From Thermoplasma acidophilum DSM 1728 (GTDB taxonomy: Archaea > Thermoplasmatota > Thermoplasmata > Thermoplasmatales > Thermoplasmataceae), in NCBI RefSeq assembly GCF_000195915.1, contig NC_002578.1, forward strand, positions 372,001-436,000: a DNA stretch of 64,000 nucleotides. Reading direction: 5' to 3'. Position 1 is the stretch's first letter. The number at the start of each line of letters is the position of its first letter. The translations under genes and the position numbers were made by a program. This document shows positions 8,999-18,250 of the stretch, one piece after another. Below the pieces are notes generated by a model that was not told the DNA's origin, searched no databases, and saw only the letters and a list, made by a program, of their open reading frames with translations.

Positions 8999-10015
8999 CT
9001 ATGGCATAAATTCGGCTAGTGGCATTATCTCCACTATCCTGTTATTGTGCGACGATCTCTTCTTATCGGACCAGTATTTTCCGAGAGCTTTGAGGAATTC
9101 TATCTGGTCTTCCCTTCTTATGATGAAATAGTTATCCAGATGGCCTGCGCCATCACTGTAGCCCCAATAATCTATGGGCCCCATAACAGATCTCACTATA
9201 TTGTAATAAAAGTCATGGAACCAGCTGCTTTCTAAATGGAACTGAACTATCCTGCCATTCCTGTTAGATCGATAAATTTCGTACTTTCCATTGAACTTAA
9301 CATCACCATTGTGAACCCTAGCTATGAGGCTGCTGGTATCGGATGCAACATACTTCATTCTGAAATTCATTGTGTTCTGGAATATCCCGGATGAATTTGT
9401 GAGAAGTTCTTCCTCTGTAAGCGTCCAGGTTGTTCTAATAACCTCCGCCATGCTTGGATTTATCTCCTTTCTTTCCACGGCTATCATGAACGAAGGTATG
9501 TTCGCATCTTCCAGCCTTTCCAGCCTCATGACTTCGGCTGGCAGAGGCGCAAGGTTGACATAATCCAAAATGAGTTTGGTGACCATATCAAGAGCTTCCT
9601 CAACGAATTCAAAGACGATTATGAGCTCATCCTTTCCAAGGCTTATAACGGGATACATGATGAGACCTGGTATTGAGGCAAGCCTGTCTATGGATGCATT
9701 CGAGACGTCTGATATATCTCTTATCAGTGCGTTTGTTTCGTGCTTTATAACTTTCCCCAGGCCTATCTTGGTGTAATATGCGTTGATATAATCCACGATG
9801 GACTCCACCTCATCTGTCTTAAGACTCCTGAATGCGTTGATGAACATCCTCCAGCGGCCATCTTCCCTGGCAAACATGCAGCCGTAGTTGTATCTCTTGT
9901 TCTCCTCATTGTATCCCGCGAACATCTTCCAAAAGCGTTCTGGTACAGGATTGGGAACGTTAACCTTAATCGAAGCAAGATAGTCGAGAGATGGTGGAAA
10001 TACGTGATCGTCCAT
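8999..10015 (-). CDS. Conserved hypothetical protein, possibly a transcription regulator
   Basis: A 338-residue soluble protein without membrane segments or a catalytic motif that I recognise. The layout of beta-rich N-terminal segments, then EVESIVDYINAYYTKIG and a charged C-terminus, suggests an alpha/beta protein. A helix-rich C-terminal part (FHDFYYNIVRSVMGPIDYWGY) could be sensory or DNA-binding. It is transcribed alone, between the ribosomal operon and the divergent asd gene. Function unknown. Confidence 0.6.
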   Translation of the reverse strand: MDDHVFPPSLDYLASIKVNVPNPVPERFWKMFAGYNEENKRYNYGCMFAREDGRWRMFINAFRSLKTDEVESIVDYINAYYTKIGLGKVIKHETNALIRDISDVSNASIDRLASIPGLIMYPVISLGKDELIIVFEFVEEALDMVTKLILDYVNLAPLPAEVMRLERLEDANIPSFMIAVERKEINPSMAEVIRTTWTLTEEELLTNSSGIFQNTMNFRMKYVASDTSSLIARVHNGDVKFNGKYEIYRSNRNGRIVQFHLESSWFHDFYYNIVRSVMGPIDYWGYSDGAGHLDNYFIIRREDQIEFLKALGKYWSDKKRSSHNNRIVEIMPLAEFMP

Positions 10016-10301
10016 CGTATCATAATCGCTGATCGCATTAATTTAACTTTGCACCATTGCTCTGCATGAGAGCGAAATTTTCAGCCTCAGCAGGTATCGT
10101 CTATTAGTATATTACCGAAGGTAATTAATTATTATAAAACCTAAAAATATTAGTTCAGAATAACGAAAAATAACGGCTAAAATCGAATGTATAAGATAAC
10201 TCACACATACAGAAGACCGCGTGTATCTTGACACGAAATATGGCTGGCGGGTTGCGACATGTATTTGAATAATATGATTGAGAGTAATATGGTGATGATG
10301 T

Positions 10302-11318
10302 ATGGATAAATTGAGGGTAGGTCTCCTTGGATCAACGGGCGTTGTTGGGTCTCTGCTATCGAAGATGATAGCCATCCATCCATACTTTGATCTTGCGAAC
10401 GTCTATGCCTCTGATAGAAGCGCTGGACAAAGATATGGCAACGTTGTCTATGGTGGTGCAAGCGATCTTTATAGGAATCTAGAAGTGAAGGAGAGCAACC
10501 CTGACCGGATAATCAGCGACCACAATGATATAATTTTTAGTGCTGTTAGTGATGAAAAAGCTGGTTTGATAGAGAGACGTTTGGCAGAGGCTGGGTTGCC
10601 TATTTTTACCAACGCATCAGCAAACCGTCTCGAAGATGATGTTTTCTTGATAGTTCCAGAGATAAATGGCGATCTGGTTGGCAGCATCAAGAGGAAGGGT
10701 TTCATAATAGCAAATGGAAATTGCAGCACGATTGGCCTTGCCCTTGGTATTGATCCGGTCATCCGCGGGAGATCCGCAGTGAAAATCATAGTTACGACCA
10801 TGCAGGCTGTCAGCGGGGCAGGTTATCCTGGGGTTTCATCGCTGGATATAATCGACAATATGATCCCGTACATACAGAAGGAGGAGACAAAGATAGAAAG
10901 AGAAACGAAAAAGATATTCTCCGGAAAACTGGACACAGAAATATTCGCTACTACTACGCGCGTGCCTGTTAAAATTGGGCATATGGAATCTGTTCATATA
11001 GAATTCGATCAGGTATTGGACCCATCAGAGATAAGGGCAGAATTTCGCAGTTATGGCAATGGGCTGTTGAAAACTGTCTATCCATCCCTACCAGATAGAT
11101 CGGTGATTTTACTGGAAAAAGATGACAGACCCCAGCCCGCGCTGGACGCCACAAACGGTGGATCAGCGCTGAAAGCAGGGATGGCCGTTTCAGTTGGAAG
11201 ATTAAGAGTCAGAAGTCGTAGTCTGGATCTTGTTCTTCTGGTTAATAACCTTGTTAGGGGTGCAGCCGGTTCGACCCTGCTAAATGCTGAGATAGCCTAC
11301 AAGGAGGGTATAATTTGA
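10302..11318 (+). CDS. asd: Aspartate-semialdehyde dehydrogenase
   Basis: The 338-residue enzyme has the NADP-binding start GLLGSTGVVGSLL, the catalytic cysteine in NGNCSTIGLAL (about residue 141) and the substrate segment GHMESVHIEF. It reduces aspartyl phosphate to the semialdehyde, feeding threonine, methionine and lysine synthesis. It overlaps the aspartokinase gene by four bases, so consecutive pathway steps are coupled. Confidence 0.92.
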   Translation: MDKLRVGLLGSTGVVGSLLSKMIAIHPYFDLANVYASDRSAGQRYGNVVYGGASDLYRNLEVKESNPDRIISDHNDIIFSAVSDEKAGLIERRLAEAGLPIFTNASANRLEDDVFLIVPEINGDLVGSIKRKGFIIANGNCSTIGLALGIDPVIRGRSAVKIIVTTMQAVSGAGYPGVSSLDIIDNMIPYIQKEETKIERETKKIFSGKLDTEIFATTTRVPVKIGHMESVHIEFDQVLDPSEIRAEFRSYGNGLLKTVYPSLPDRSVILLEKDDRPQPALDATNGGSALKAGMAVSVGRLRVRSRSLDLVLLVNNLVRGAAGSTLLNAEIAYKEGII

Positions 11319-12133
11319 CGGAGAAGTGTGTTATTAAGATCGGAGGATCTGTACTGAAGGACGGATCATCGCTTCCGCGTGTCATGGATATAATTTCACA
11401 TTTCAGAAGCCCGATACTAGTCGTCAGTGCTTTCGGAGGCATCACAGATGCGCTCTATAGATTCTATGAATACGACGAAAGCAGAATGGATAAACTCAGG
11501 GATCTGCTTCTCATGCATCTCGGTATTCTATGGAAATATAATATAGAAGCTCATCCAGAAATTTCAATTCAGGATTCATCGATCTTAGATCAGGATGCCT
11601 ACGTATCCTATGGCGAAAAGATGTCTGCATTTACGCTTGCAAGATTTCTCACCGGAAATGGGATACCGGCTGCGCCCATATATACCGATGAGGCTGGATT
11701 AATCGTGGAGGAGATTTCAAAGGAACGTACAGTTGATCTTGAGGGTTCAAGGGCATTTTTTGAAAATATAGCGAGAGTAGAGACGTCTGGAAAAGTACCT
11801 GTTGTAACCGGGTTCTTCGGTATAGATCGTTATGGGAAGACGAGAATACTAGGAAGAAATTCAAGCGACTATTCTGCCGTTGCTGTTGCCGCCATCCTTG
11901 GCATAAGGGAAGTCATACTGATTAAGGATGTGCCGGGCATCTACATGAACCTCGAAGACCGAACTTCAATAGTGAACAGAATTGATTACGAAACTGCATT
12001 GCGAATAGTAGATCGGGGTTCGAAGGTGGTGCATCGGGCTGCGCTCAGGCTTGCAATGAAGATGGGAATGAATCTGCTGATAACATCTCCGGAAAATCTT
12101 GAATCCGGGACCGTTATCGGTGATCTCTTCTGA
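11315..12133 (+). CDS. lysC: Aspartate kinase without ACT regulatory domains
   Basis: The 272-residue amino acid kinase starts with the phosphate-binding KIGGSVLKDG and has VSAFGGITDALY, LGRNSSDYSAVAVA and IKDVPGIYM, all typical of aspartokinases. Usual enzymes have 400-470 residues with two C-terminal ACT domains; here the chain ends after the kinase fold. Feedback control by threonine or lysine through ACT is therefore not expected. The start is TTG, coupled to asd by the four-base overlap. The alternative, a kinase of another amino acid, is less likely given the partner. Confidence 0.85.
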   Translation: MTEKCVIKIGGSVLKDGSSLPRVMDIISHFRSPILVVSAFGGITDALYRFYEYDESRMDKLRDLLLMHLGILWKYNIEAHPEISIQDSSILDQDAYVSYGEKMSAFTLARFLTGNGIPAAPIYTDEAGLIVEEISKERTVDLEGSRAFFENIARVETSGKVPVVTGFFGIDRYGKTRILGRNSSDYSAVAVAAILGIREVILIKDVPGIYMNLEDRTSIVNRIDYETALRIVDRGSKVVHRAALRLAMKMGMNLLITSPENLESGTVIGDLF

Positions 12134-12198
12134 TTTCGTCAATGCCGGAAATCGAAAAAGGTTAAATTCTCATTATTCATCTCCCCATACCATTTGAT

Positions 12199-12272
<74 letters not shown>

Positions 12273-12320
12273 TTAAGTATTAAACGAATACTTTATTTAT
12301 GATTTTAGACTATATGATGT

Positions 12321-13604
12321 ATGACCTATAAACCGAAGTATGACAACCTAATGGAAAACCCGAAAATAAGAAGATGGTTTGAGAATCTAAAGGCTAAATC
12401 AATACTTACAGCAACCGTTTACCGAAGGACTTTAGGCTACTATTGTGAATTGGAGAAAACTACGCCTGAACAACTTCTAACCGATATGGAAAAGTTAGAG
12501 TTTAGAGATAATTTCTTGGATTTTGTTAGAAGATTAGAGAAAGAGGGGAAAGCAGGGTCATATATTGTAAGATATAAAAAGGTTTTACGGTCTTGGGCTA
12601 AATTTAATGGAATCGATATAAAGTTAGATGTAAATATAGCAAATGAAAACGAAAGTCCAACGTTAGACAACGAAAGAGTGCCAAGCAAGGAAGAATTGAG
12701 CAGGCTTTTAAGAAAAGCGACATCAAGAGGCAGGGTATCAATCCCTATTATGGCATTTTCAGGCTTTAGACCCGAAACATTGGGTAATTACGAGGGCACA
12801 GATGGATTACGATTAGGCGATATTAAAGAGCTTAAGATTTCAGATGAAATCGAATTCACCAAGATTCCAGCCACAATAATGGTAAAGACAAGGCTAAGCA
12901 AGGCAAGAAACCAATACTTTTCTTTCATTGGAGAGGAGGGTATAACGTATATCAAGGAATATTTGGAGGAGAGAAAAAAGAACGGAGAGGAGCTAACTTA
13001 TGAATCCCCACTGTTGCAATTTGATGTAAGAGGCACAAAGAAGAATGATTTTATGCGGACTATGTTGGTAACGAGGGATATCAGGGAGGCAATAACCACA
13101 GCAGGTCTAAAGATGAGACCTTACGTTTTAAGGGCATATTTCAGCACGGCGTTAGACATCGCAGAGAGCAAAGGTCTAATATCGCACCCGTGGAGGCAGT
13201 TTATTATGGGTCATAAGGGCGATATAGAGGCAAGATACAGCACAAATAAGAGGCTACCGCCAGATATGATAGAGGAGATGAGGGAAAGTTATCGTAAGTG
13301 TTTAAAATTCCTTGAAACGAGAATATCCGATGTTTCAGAGGACAACGCAAAGCTATTCTTACAGCAACAGCTCTTATCGGCAGTGGGCTACAAGCAGGAG
13401 GAGATAGACAAGTTAGACCTTTCAAGCGTGAGCAATGAGGACTTTCAGCAGTTGTTAAGGGACAAGGTAGCAGGTGCGATGAGCGACAACGGAGCGAAGC
13501 AGAAGGTCATACCTGTAAACGAAATAGAGCAGTATATCAGCGATGGATACGACTTTGAAGCAGTATTGCCGAACGGAAAAGCGGTAATGAGGTTGAGGTT
13601 TTAG
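12321..13604 (+). CDS. int: Tyrosine recombinase (integrase) of the tRNA-Val element
   Basis: The 427-residue protein has an N-terminal SAM-like DNA-binding domain (about residues 1-120) and a C-terminal catalytic domain. Visible catalytic residues are Arg in SGFRPETL (~150), Arg in YVLRAYF (~271, with Tyr where many relatives have His), His in FIMGHKGD (~298) and the nucleophile Tyr in EARYST (~306). A tail of about 120 residues follows the nucleophile and is long for the family. The gene is intact and adjacent to its att site, unlike SSV-type integrases, which split on integration. Base composition is AT-richer than the backbone. Confidence 0.92.
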   Translation: MTYKPKYDNLMENPKIRRWFENLKAKSILTATVYRRTLGYYCELEKTTPEQLLTDMEKLEFRDNFLDFVRRLEKEGKAGSYIVRYKKVLRSWAKFNGIDIKLDVNIANENESPTLDNERVPSKEELSRLLRKATSRGRVSIPIMAFSGFRPETLGNYEGTDGLRLGDIKELKISDEIEFTKIPATIMVKTRLSKARNQYFSFIGEEGITYIKEYLEERKKNGEELTYESPLLQFDVRGTKKNDFMRTMLVTRDIREAITTAGLKMRPYVLRAYFSTALDIAESKGLISHPWRQFIMGHKGDIEARYSTNKRLPPDMIEEMRESYRKCLKFLETRISDVSEDNAKLFLQQQLLSAVGYKQEEIDKLDLSSVSNEDFQQLLRDKVAGAMSDNGAKQKVIPVNEIEQYISDGYDFEAVLPNGKAVMRLRF

Positions 13605-14044
13605 TCCTTTTTCATACACTTTTCATATAAGAATGCGTAATCAAACCATAAAGCATAGCTTTTTTTTCGTTTCTTGTGTTGAGCTTTTATAATTTCTGAC
13701 AATAATTCAACATCGTTTTCATTTGAAAAATCTAATATGCCTTTCCGAGCAGGTTTCCCGTATGGTTCATAAGATGTTTCTAAAAATACTGATTTTATAT
13801 CTTCCAAAAGCCGAAGAGCAGGACCACCATAATCAATTATAATCCCCACGTCAATTAAATCCTCAATATGTTTTATTGCGGTCTTTGAGTTCATTTTACT
13901 TTTTACAAGTTTAGTAATCTTATATTGACTCATTGTCTTATCAGCAGATAGCATAGTATTGATGATTTCCTCGCAGTAAGCACATGAATAGTATTCTACC
14001 CACGATAAATATATGCTCATAGGTATAGTAATGGTATTAACCAT
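13601..14044 (-). CDS. Winged-helix regulator of the element (predicted)
   Basis: The 147-residue protein has a central helix-turn-helix-like region (MSQYKITKLVKSKMNSKTAIKHIEDLIDVGII, split here at ~residues 38-70) that ends in a wing-like IIDYGGPALRL. The C-terminus is basic. It converges with the integrase gene (four-base tail overlap) and diverges from the operon that starts at 14079, where an element repressor would be expected. The specific family is not recognised. Confidence 0.55.
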   Translation of the reverse strand: MVNTITIPMSIYLSWVEYYSCAYCEEIINTMLSADKTMSQYKITKLVKSKMNSKTAIKHIEDLIDVGIIIDYGGPALRLLEDIKSVFLETSYEPYGKPARKGILDFSNENDVELLSEIIKAQHKKRKKSYALWFDYAFLYEKCMKKD

Positions 14045-14078
14045 ATATATTCTCTCATTGAATTACAAATAGATAAGT

Positions 14079-14291
14079 ATGGTCGAACACGTTGATTTGA
14101 TTTTGGTTAAAAAAACATCAATAAAACACCTTAAACATAGCTTTGCTAAGAAATTCCCAAATTCCCCCATCCTACCAATTCTCTTATCTCTGCCAGACGT
14201 GGTTTCAGGAGAGGAGCTTGTCGGTGCAACCGCTATTTTGATGGATTTGCTGGATAGAGAAACCCATAATAATATTGGAGGTGAAATATAA
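14079..14291 (+). CDS. Small hypothetical protein of the element
   Basis: The 70-residue product begins MVEHVDLILVKKTSIKHLKH and has a mixed basic N-terminus and acidic C-terminus, with no recognised domain. It is the first gene of the long rightward element operon and ends two bases before the ATPase gene, so the two are probably translated together. Function unknown. Confidence 0.5.
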   Translation: MVEHVDLILVKKTSIKHLKHSFAKKFPNSPILPILLSLPDVVSGEELVGATAILMDLLDRETHNNIGGEI

Positions 14292-14293
14292 TT

Positions 14294-16153
14294 ATGATGG
14301 AAGCATTTAGCCGCCCCAGACGTAAACACGGACGTGTCGCAGTTGTGAGTGTGGCAGGCTTATTCGCTTTACTCGTGGCTATACTTCTAATACCCGTGTC
14401 TTTGGTAGGGGCAGTAATAACGAGTTGGATTATTTTTTGGATTGGTTTGAGTATTCTATGGAGAGCGCAGTTTGTGAGCCCGCAAAAAATACAGAATGAG
14501 ATTTTAGCTATTGCAGATGTAAAACTAACGTGGCACGAGGACGAGAGCGGGAGGGGCTGGCAGAAGGACAGAGAAACAATATATGAAGGGAAAATGGACA
14601 TAAACGAATATCTCGAAAGAAAGGGACATAATCGCATTATAGCAGTTATGGGGGCTTCCCGTTCAGGTAAAAGTCAATTGGTCTATAAATTAATCCAATC
14701 CTTATCAGAAGAAAAGAAAATAATTTTTATGTTTAAGGCAACAGATGATTACACAAGGTTAGGCTATCCTACACTCTATATCCACAAAGCAGTTCCTAAT
14801 GTTTTTATAAGTCCAGAGGCAGTGGCAAGGGCGTTTATAACGGCATTTCCAATCAGCGCGAGTATGCAGGGCATAACCGCTTCAACAGTCAGAGGTCAGG
14901 TAAAGCAGATAGCGGAAAAGAGCAAAAATTGGCAAGATTTCAAAAAGATATTGGAGGATATGCTAAAATCCGAAAGTGAAAGCATTACCAAAGGAGCATT
15001 AAAGTTCATACAGAACAATTTGCCAATCATATATCGGGAAAATGTTTTGAATTATGAATTACCCAATACTTGTGTAGTTGATTTTGAGGGTTCAGAGAAC
15101 ACCGAGGTAGATATGCAATTTTTCAAATTCTATGCAGAGTTCTTGCTTAATCAACTCTCTAAAGAGGTATGGAACAAGAGGCAAAATACTTTATTCGTAA
15201 TAGACGAGGCTCATTTATTGACAAAATCAGGGTTTTCTATAATACCAGAGATGTCCGCTCTCATTGGTGCAAAAGGTAGTATGATACTAGCTTCTCAAAG
15301 AATAGCGGATTTGCGAGGACAGGCATTAGATAACTGTAAAACACAATTCAGCTTCAAACAATCTGGCAAGGAGAATTTAGACGAGGTAAGTGCCATTAGT
15401 GATTTATTCCACCAAGTTGTAGCTCAAATGCTCTCTACTTACGAGTTTACGGACATCGGGCAGGATAGACCCGACCAATATGTGATAATATATAGATTGC
15501 AGAACCCAAAACCGAAGTTATATTCCGTGAAGGAGATTACAATAAACAATAATGACAGCAAAGGCAAAGGGAGTTCCGAGGAAGAGAGGAAGGAGGATAT
15601 AGACTATCAAAAAGTTATCTTTGAATTTCTATCACAGGCAGGAAATATACAGGATTTGGGAAAGCGTTTTGCCGAGAGATATGGTGGGGAGGGAGAGAAT
15701 TATCGTTTAACTTTATATCGTAAGACATTGCCGATGCTTTTAAAATTAGAGAAAATAGACGTGAAGGAAGTTAATAACGTAAAATTTGTAAATGATAAAC
15801 CTGACATCAAAGACACAAAAATCTATTTCCGAAACGGAGAAAATCCATCTGGGCTTCATACTTATCTTGTGAATCGAACGGCGGACGTGATTTATCATAA
15901 GGGAATTAATCCGAAAATACAACCATCGGGTATTAGCACGGCAGATATTGAAAGCGATAAATATGTTTTTGAGATTGAAACAGGGCTTAAAAACGATATC
16001 TCGGACATCAAGGACAGGATAGCCTATTATCAGAAACAGGGCAAGGAAACAATTATCATCGTCCCAAACCAGAGTGAGAAAAAGAAGTATGTTGAGAAAT
16101 ACCCAGACGTAAAAGTGCTTACTTTGCCCGAATTACAGGAGGAAAAGCTATGA
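14294..16153 (+). CDS. HerA/VirB4-like membrane ATPase with C-terminal nuclease-like domain
   Basis: The 619-residue protein has one or two N-terminal membrane helices (about residues 17-58), a RecA-type ATPase with Walker A MGASRSGKS (~119-127) and Walker B LFVIDEAHLL (~300-309), then a linker and a C-terminal domain of about 100 residues. That last domain contains ADIESDKYVFEIETG, which resembles the D...ExE/K core of PD-(D/E)xK nuclease folds. Such anchored ATPases pump DNA in conjugation or package it. The ATPase call is firm; the nuclease-like call is inference. It overlaps the next gene by four bases. Confidence 0.8.
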   Translation: MMEAFSRPRRKHGRVAVVSVAGLFALLVAILLIPVSLVGAVITSWIIFWIGLSILWRAQFVSPQKIQNEILAIADVKLTWHEDESGRGWQKDRETIYEGKMDINEYLERKGHNRIIAVMGASRSGKSQLVYKLIQSLSEEKKIIFMFKATDDYTRLGYPTLYIHKAVPNVFISPEAVARAFITAFPISASMQGITASTVRGQVKQIAEKSKNWQDFKKILEDMLKSESESITKGALKFIQNNLPIIYRENVLNYELPNTCVVDFEGSENTEVDMQFFKFYAEFLLNQLSKEVWNKRQNTLFVIDEAHLLTKSGFSIIPEMSALIGAKGSMILASQRIADLRGQALDNCKTQFSFKQSGKENLDEVSAISDLFHQVVAQMLSTYEFTDIGQDRPDQYVIIYRLQNPKPKLYSVKEITINNNDSKGKGSSEEERKEDIDYQKVIFEFLSQAGNIQDLGKRFAERYGGEGENYRLTLYRKTLPMLLKLEKIDVKEVNNVKFVNDKPDIKDTKIYFRNGENPSGLHTYLVNRTADVIYHKGINPKIQPSGISTADIESDKYVFEIETGLKNDISDIKDRIAYYQKQGKETIIIVPNQSEKKKYVEKYPDVKVLTLPELQEEKL

Positions 16154-16854
16154 ATATCGTGGGGAAGCAGAATTTTAACTATAAACATAGGCTTATCATT
16201 CTATCCTTATTGTTCATATTTTTTAACTTTCCTATCTTTTTCCAACAAGTTCCGTGGAACACATTACCACAATACACATTCGTTCCGAATTGGCTCTTTT
16301 ACCCACTCATTTTTTCTTTTGCCATCGCTTTTATTGACATTATTATCTGGTTTGTAATTATGATTTTTTTGGAAGTTTTAGGTATTGTAGCGATGGTCTA
16401 CGCTTTTTCTTTTACAGGGCTTTATTCTTTTTCGTGGGTATCTCTGGAAAACCCGATATTGCAAAGTTCTATGAGTATTAGTTTATTAATTATTGACGTG
16501 GTTTGGTATTTTGACTTATATCCACCAATCCACGCTTTGCTTACAAGAACATATTGGACTTCACCAGAGGATAGAGCGAGGAAAAAATACGAGAAAAAAT
16601 TTAAATCAAAAGAAGAAGAGCCAGGCAACGAAACGGCAGAAAGAGAGCCTGTAATGATACACACTAAAGAGGAATTGGCACGATTACTGAATTTATGGCA
16701 ACAGAAGTATGCTCAAGCAACAACAGAGGAGGGAAGGAAATTGGCTAATGAGAAAATTCGAGAATATCAGACTGAGTTAGAGAAGCTGAAAGCAAAGAGC
16801 GGGACGACCCCCGAAGAAAGAGCGAAGCTCACGCAAGGAGGTGATAATGAATGA
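16150..16854 (+). CDS. Multi-helix membrane protein with charged tail, probable ATPase partner
   Basis: The 234-residue protein has about four hydrophobic segments in residues 10-135 and a C-terminal ~100 residues rich in Lys and Glu with coiled-coil character (EEGRKLANEKIREYQTELEKLKA in part). It overlaps the HerA-like ATPase by four bases. A membrane channel or platform protein working with that ATPase is a reasonable inference. The family is not recognised. Confidence 0.6.
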   Translation: MNIVGKQNFNYKHRLIILSLLFIFFNFPIFFQQVPWNTLPQYTFVPNWLFYPLIFSFAIAFIDIIIWFVIMIFLEVLGIVAMVYAFSFTGLYSFSWVSLENPILQSSMSISLLIIDVVWYFDLYPPIHALLTRTYWTSPEDRARKKYEKKFKSKEEEPGNETAEREPVMIHTKEELARLLNLWQQKYAQATTEEGRKLANEKIREYQTELEKLKAKSGTTPEERAKLTQGGDNE

Positions 16855-16991
16855 GCATAAGAGATTGGTTCTTGAACCGTCAGATAAAGAAGATGCAGAA
16901 AGATAATAAGAAGAGGACAGACGCATTAGATGATTTTGTAAAGTGGACGGCAGGCTATAAGGAAGAAGACGAGGAGGAGGTTAAAAAATGA
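16851..16991 (+). CDS. 46-residue basic/acidic microprotein
   Basis: An ATG that overlaps the previous stop by four bases opens a frame for 46 residues. The N-terminus MSIRDWFLNRQIKKMQKDNK is basic and amphipathic, and the C-terminus is acidic (EEDEEEVKK). The strict chaining of overlaps on both sides is the main evidence that it is real. Function unknown. Confidence 0.5.
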   Translation: MSIRDWFLNRQIKKMQKDNKKRTDALDDFVKWTAGYKEEDEEEVKK

Positions 16992-17161
16992 ATTTAGATT
17001 ACAAAACAAAGATAAAAATAAGAGAGATACTTTGCGAGGAGCGGGAAGCTAACCGCATTAATATGCTGGGAGAGCAAATAGACGACATAGTATATCGTGA
17101 AATTGAGAAAGCGGTAAATAAGCAGGGGAAAGAGACTCGGAAAGGAGGTGATAAAGAATGA
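16988..17161 (+). CDS. 57-residue charged microprotein
   Basis: The ATG at 16988 overlaps the previous TGA and the stop overlaps the next ATG, in each case by four bases. The product is highly charged and helical (KTKIKIREILCEEREANRI), ending KGGDKE. That end encodes a GGAGGTGATA ribosome-binding site for the next gene. No domain is recognised; it may be a DNA- or protein-binding accessory of the element. Confidence 0.5.
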   Translation: MNLDYKTKIKIREILCEEREANRINMLGEQIDDIVYREIEKAVNKQGKETRKGGDKE

Positions 17162-17445
17162 GCGAGATAATGGAAATGGAAGCCGTTAATGTGAATGAAT
17201 TACGAGAGCTAAAAAAGAGGGCAAGGAACGCAGAATACGGACACAATCCTGTATTATCGGTTATGGCAATGCAACAAAATATGTATCGTGAATTCAGACA
17301 GGAATTGGCACAAATCAAATATGAACACCCCAATAGTGCAGTAATAGGCAGGAAATCAGGAAGTAGGGTAGAGATAGAATATCGTCTATTTAGGAAACCG
17401 AAAATCCGTATTGACGAGGGAGGCGAGGAAATTGCCATCTTTTGA
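17158..17445 (+). CDS. Hypothetical 95-residue protein of the element
   Basis: The start is preceded by a strong GGAGGTGAT motif and overlaps the preceding frame. The product (MSEIMEMEAVNVNELRELKK) has a helical N-terminus and a basic beta-rich C-terminus (SRVEIEYRLFRKPKIRI). The latter could contact nucleic acid, but no family is recognised. It overlaps the next gene by four bases. Confidence 0.5.
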   Translation: MSEIMEMEAVNVNELRELKKRARNAEYGHNPVLSVMAMQQNMYREFRQELAQIKYEHPNSAVIGRKSGSRVEIEYRLFRKPKIRIDEGGEEIAIF

Positions 17446-17711
17446 AATCAGAAAAAAAAGAGATTGCGTGGCTTAAGCTTATTATCTCTATTTTTGCAGT
17501 TTTCTTTACATATTTTCTGGCTTTCCTAATGATTATTGTTCGTGTATCCGTGCAGGACGCTACAACGAATAGCCCAGCGTCTATTACAGGAATGTGGATT
17601 GAATTAATTGGAATTACTTTTCTTTGGTCTTTCATTGCAATAGCTGTATGCTCATATTTCATCAGAATTATTGTAGTTCTTAAGACAGAGGAAATGGAGG
17701 TAAATCTATAA
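17442..17711 (+). CDS. Two-helix membrane protein of the element
   Basis: The 89-residue frame starts with TTG overlapping the upstream stop. It has two long hydrophobic helices (about residues 10-33 and 50-75) joined by a polar loop (VQDATTNSPASITGM) and a short acidic tail. It may form part of a membrane complex with the HerA-like ATPase. Function unknown. Confidence 0.5.
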   Translation: MKSEKKEIAWLKLIISIFAVFFTYFLAFLMIIVRVSVQDATTNSPASITGMWIELIGITFLWSFIAIAVCSYFIRIIVVLKTEEMEVNL

Positions 17712-17744
17712 ATATCTATCTTTTCAAATATAATAAGTGAGAGT

Positions 17745-17912
17745 ATGAAAATACCCAATGCACCGAAGGGAAAACTGATTAGTTTTCTCATAACAATAGA
17801 ATGGTTCGAGGAGGGAAGGAGAAAGCACGTAGTCTTGCACGTTAAGGAACACAAAAAAGGAAGGTATCACGCAAGGATTTCACACTTTATAGGTGAGAAA
17901 AATGGAAGCTGA
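17745..17912 (+). CDS. 55-residue basic microprotein
   Basis: An ATG at 17745 opens 55 codons ending TGA at 17910. The product begins MKIPNAPKGKLISFLITIEWF, then RRKHVVLHVKEHKKGRYHARI. It is beta-strand-like and rich in Lys, Arg and His, which suggests nucleic acid binding. It overlaps the beginning of the next frame. A TATA-like region (ataaatatct) at about 17708-17718 may start a second transcript here. Function unknown. Confidence 0.45.
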   Translation: MKIPNAPKGKLISFLITIEWFEEGRRKHVVLHVKEHKKGRYHARISHFIGEKNGS

Positions 17913-18249
17913 AAGAAATGGGAAGGAGAGAAAAAACGACATAAAAACGATGAAATGGCGGACGGAAAATGAATTACACACTTTGTTATCTTTTGGAGCA
18001 GGGTCAGTGATTACGATTGAAAAGGAGCTTTTTACTCCTTCTGTATTTTCCGAGATACGCTATGGCGAGAGGGAGGGAATAGGCATATATTATCCTGTAT
18101 ATCGGGACGGCAGTTGTGCAGAGGCACAATACATTAAGTTCTCATACGCAAAATACGGAAAAGAGGACGTTGTCGTATTGGAAAGAGCCAGCAAAGAGGA
18201 AATGCAAGAATACGATAAGGAACGCTTAGGACATTTGTTAAGGCGATGA
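17902..18249 (+). CDS. Hypothetical 115-residue protein of the element
   Basis: I prefer ATG 17902 over the GTG nine bases upstream; the frame overlaps the preceding gene by 11 bases. After a basic start (MEAERNGKERKNDIKTMKWR) comes a compact alpha/beta region (LHTLLSFGAGSVITIEKELF, SYAKYGKEDVVVLER). No domain is recognised. It is followed at once by a zinc-knuckle microprotein. Confidence 0.5.
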   Translation: MEAERNGKERKNDIKTMKWRTENELHTLLSFGAGSVITIEKELFTPSVFSEIRYGEREGIGIYYPVYRDGSCAEAQYIKFSYAKYGKEDVVVLERASKEEMQEYDKERLGHLLRR

Positions 18250-18250
18250 A

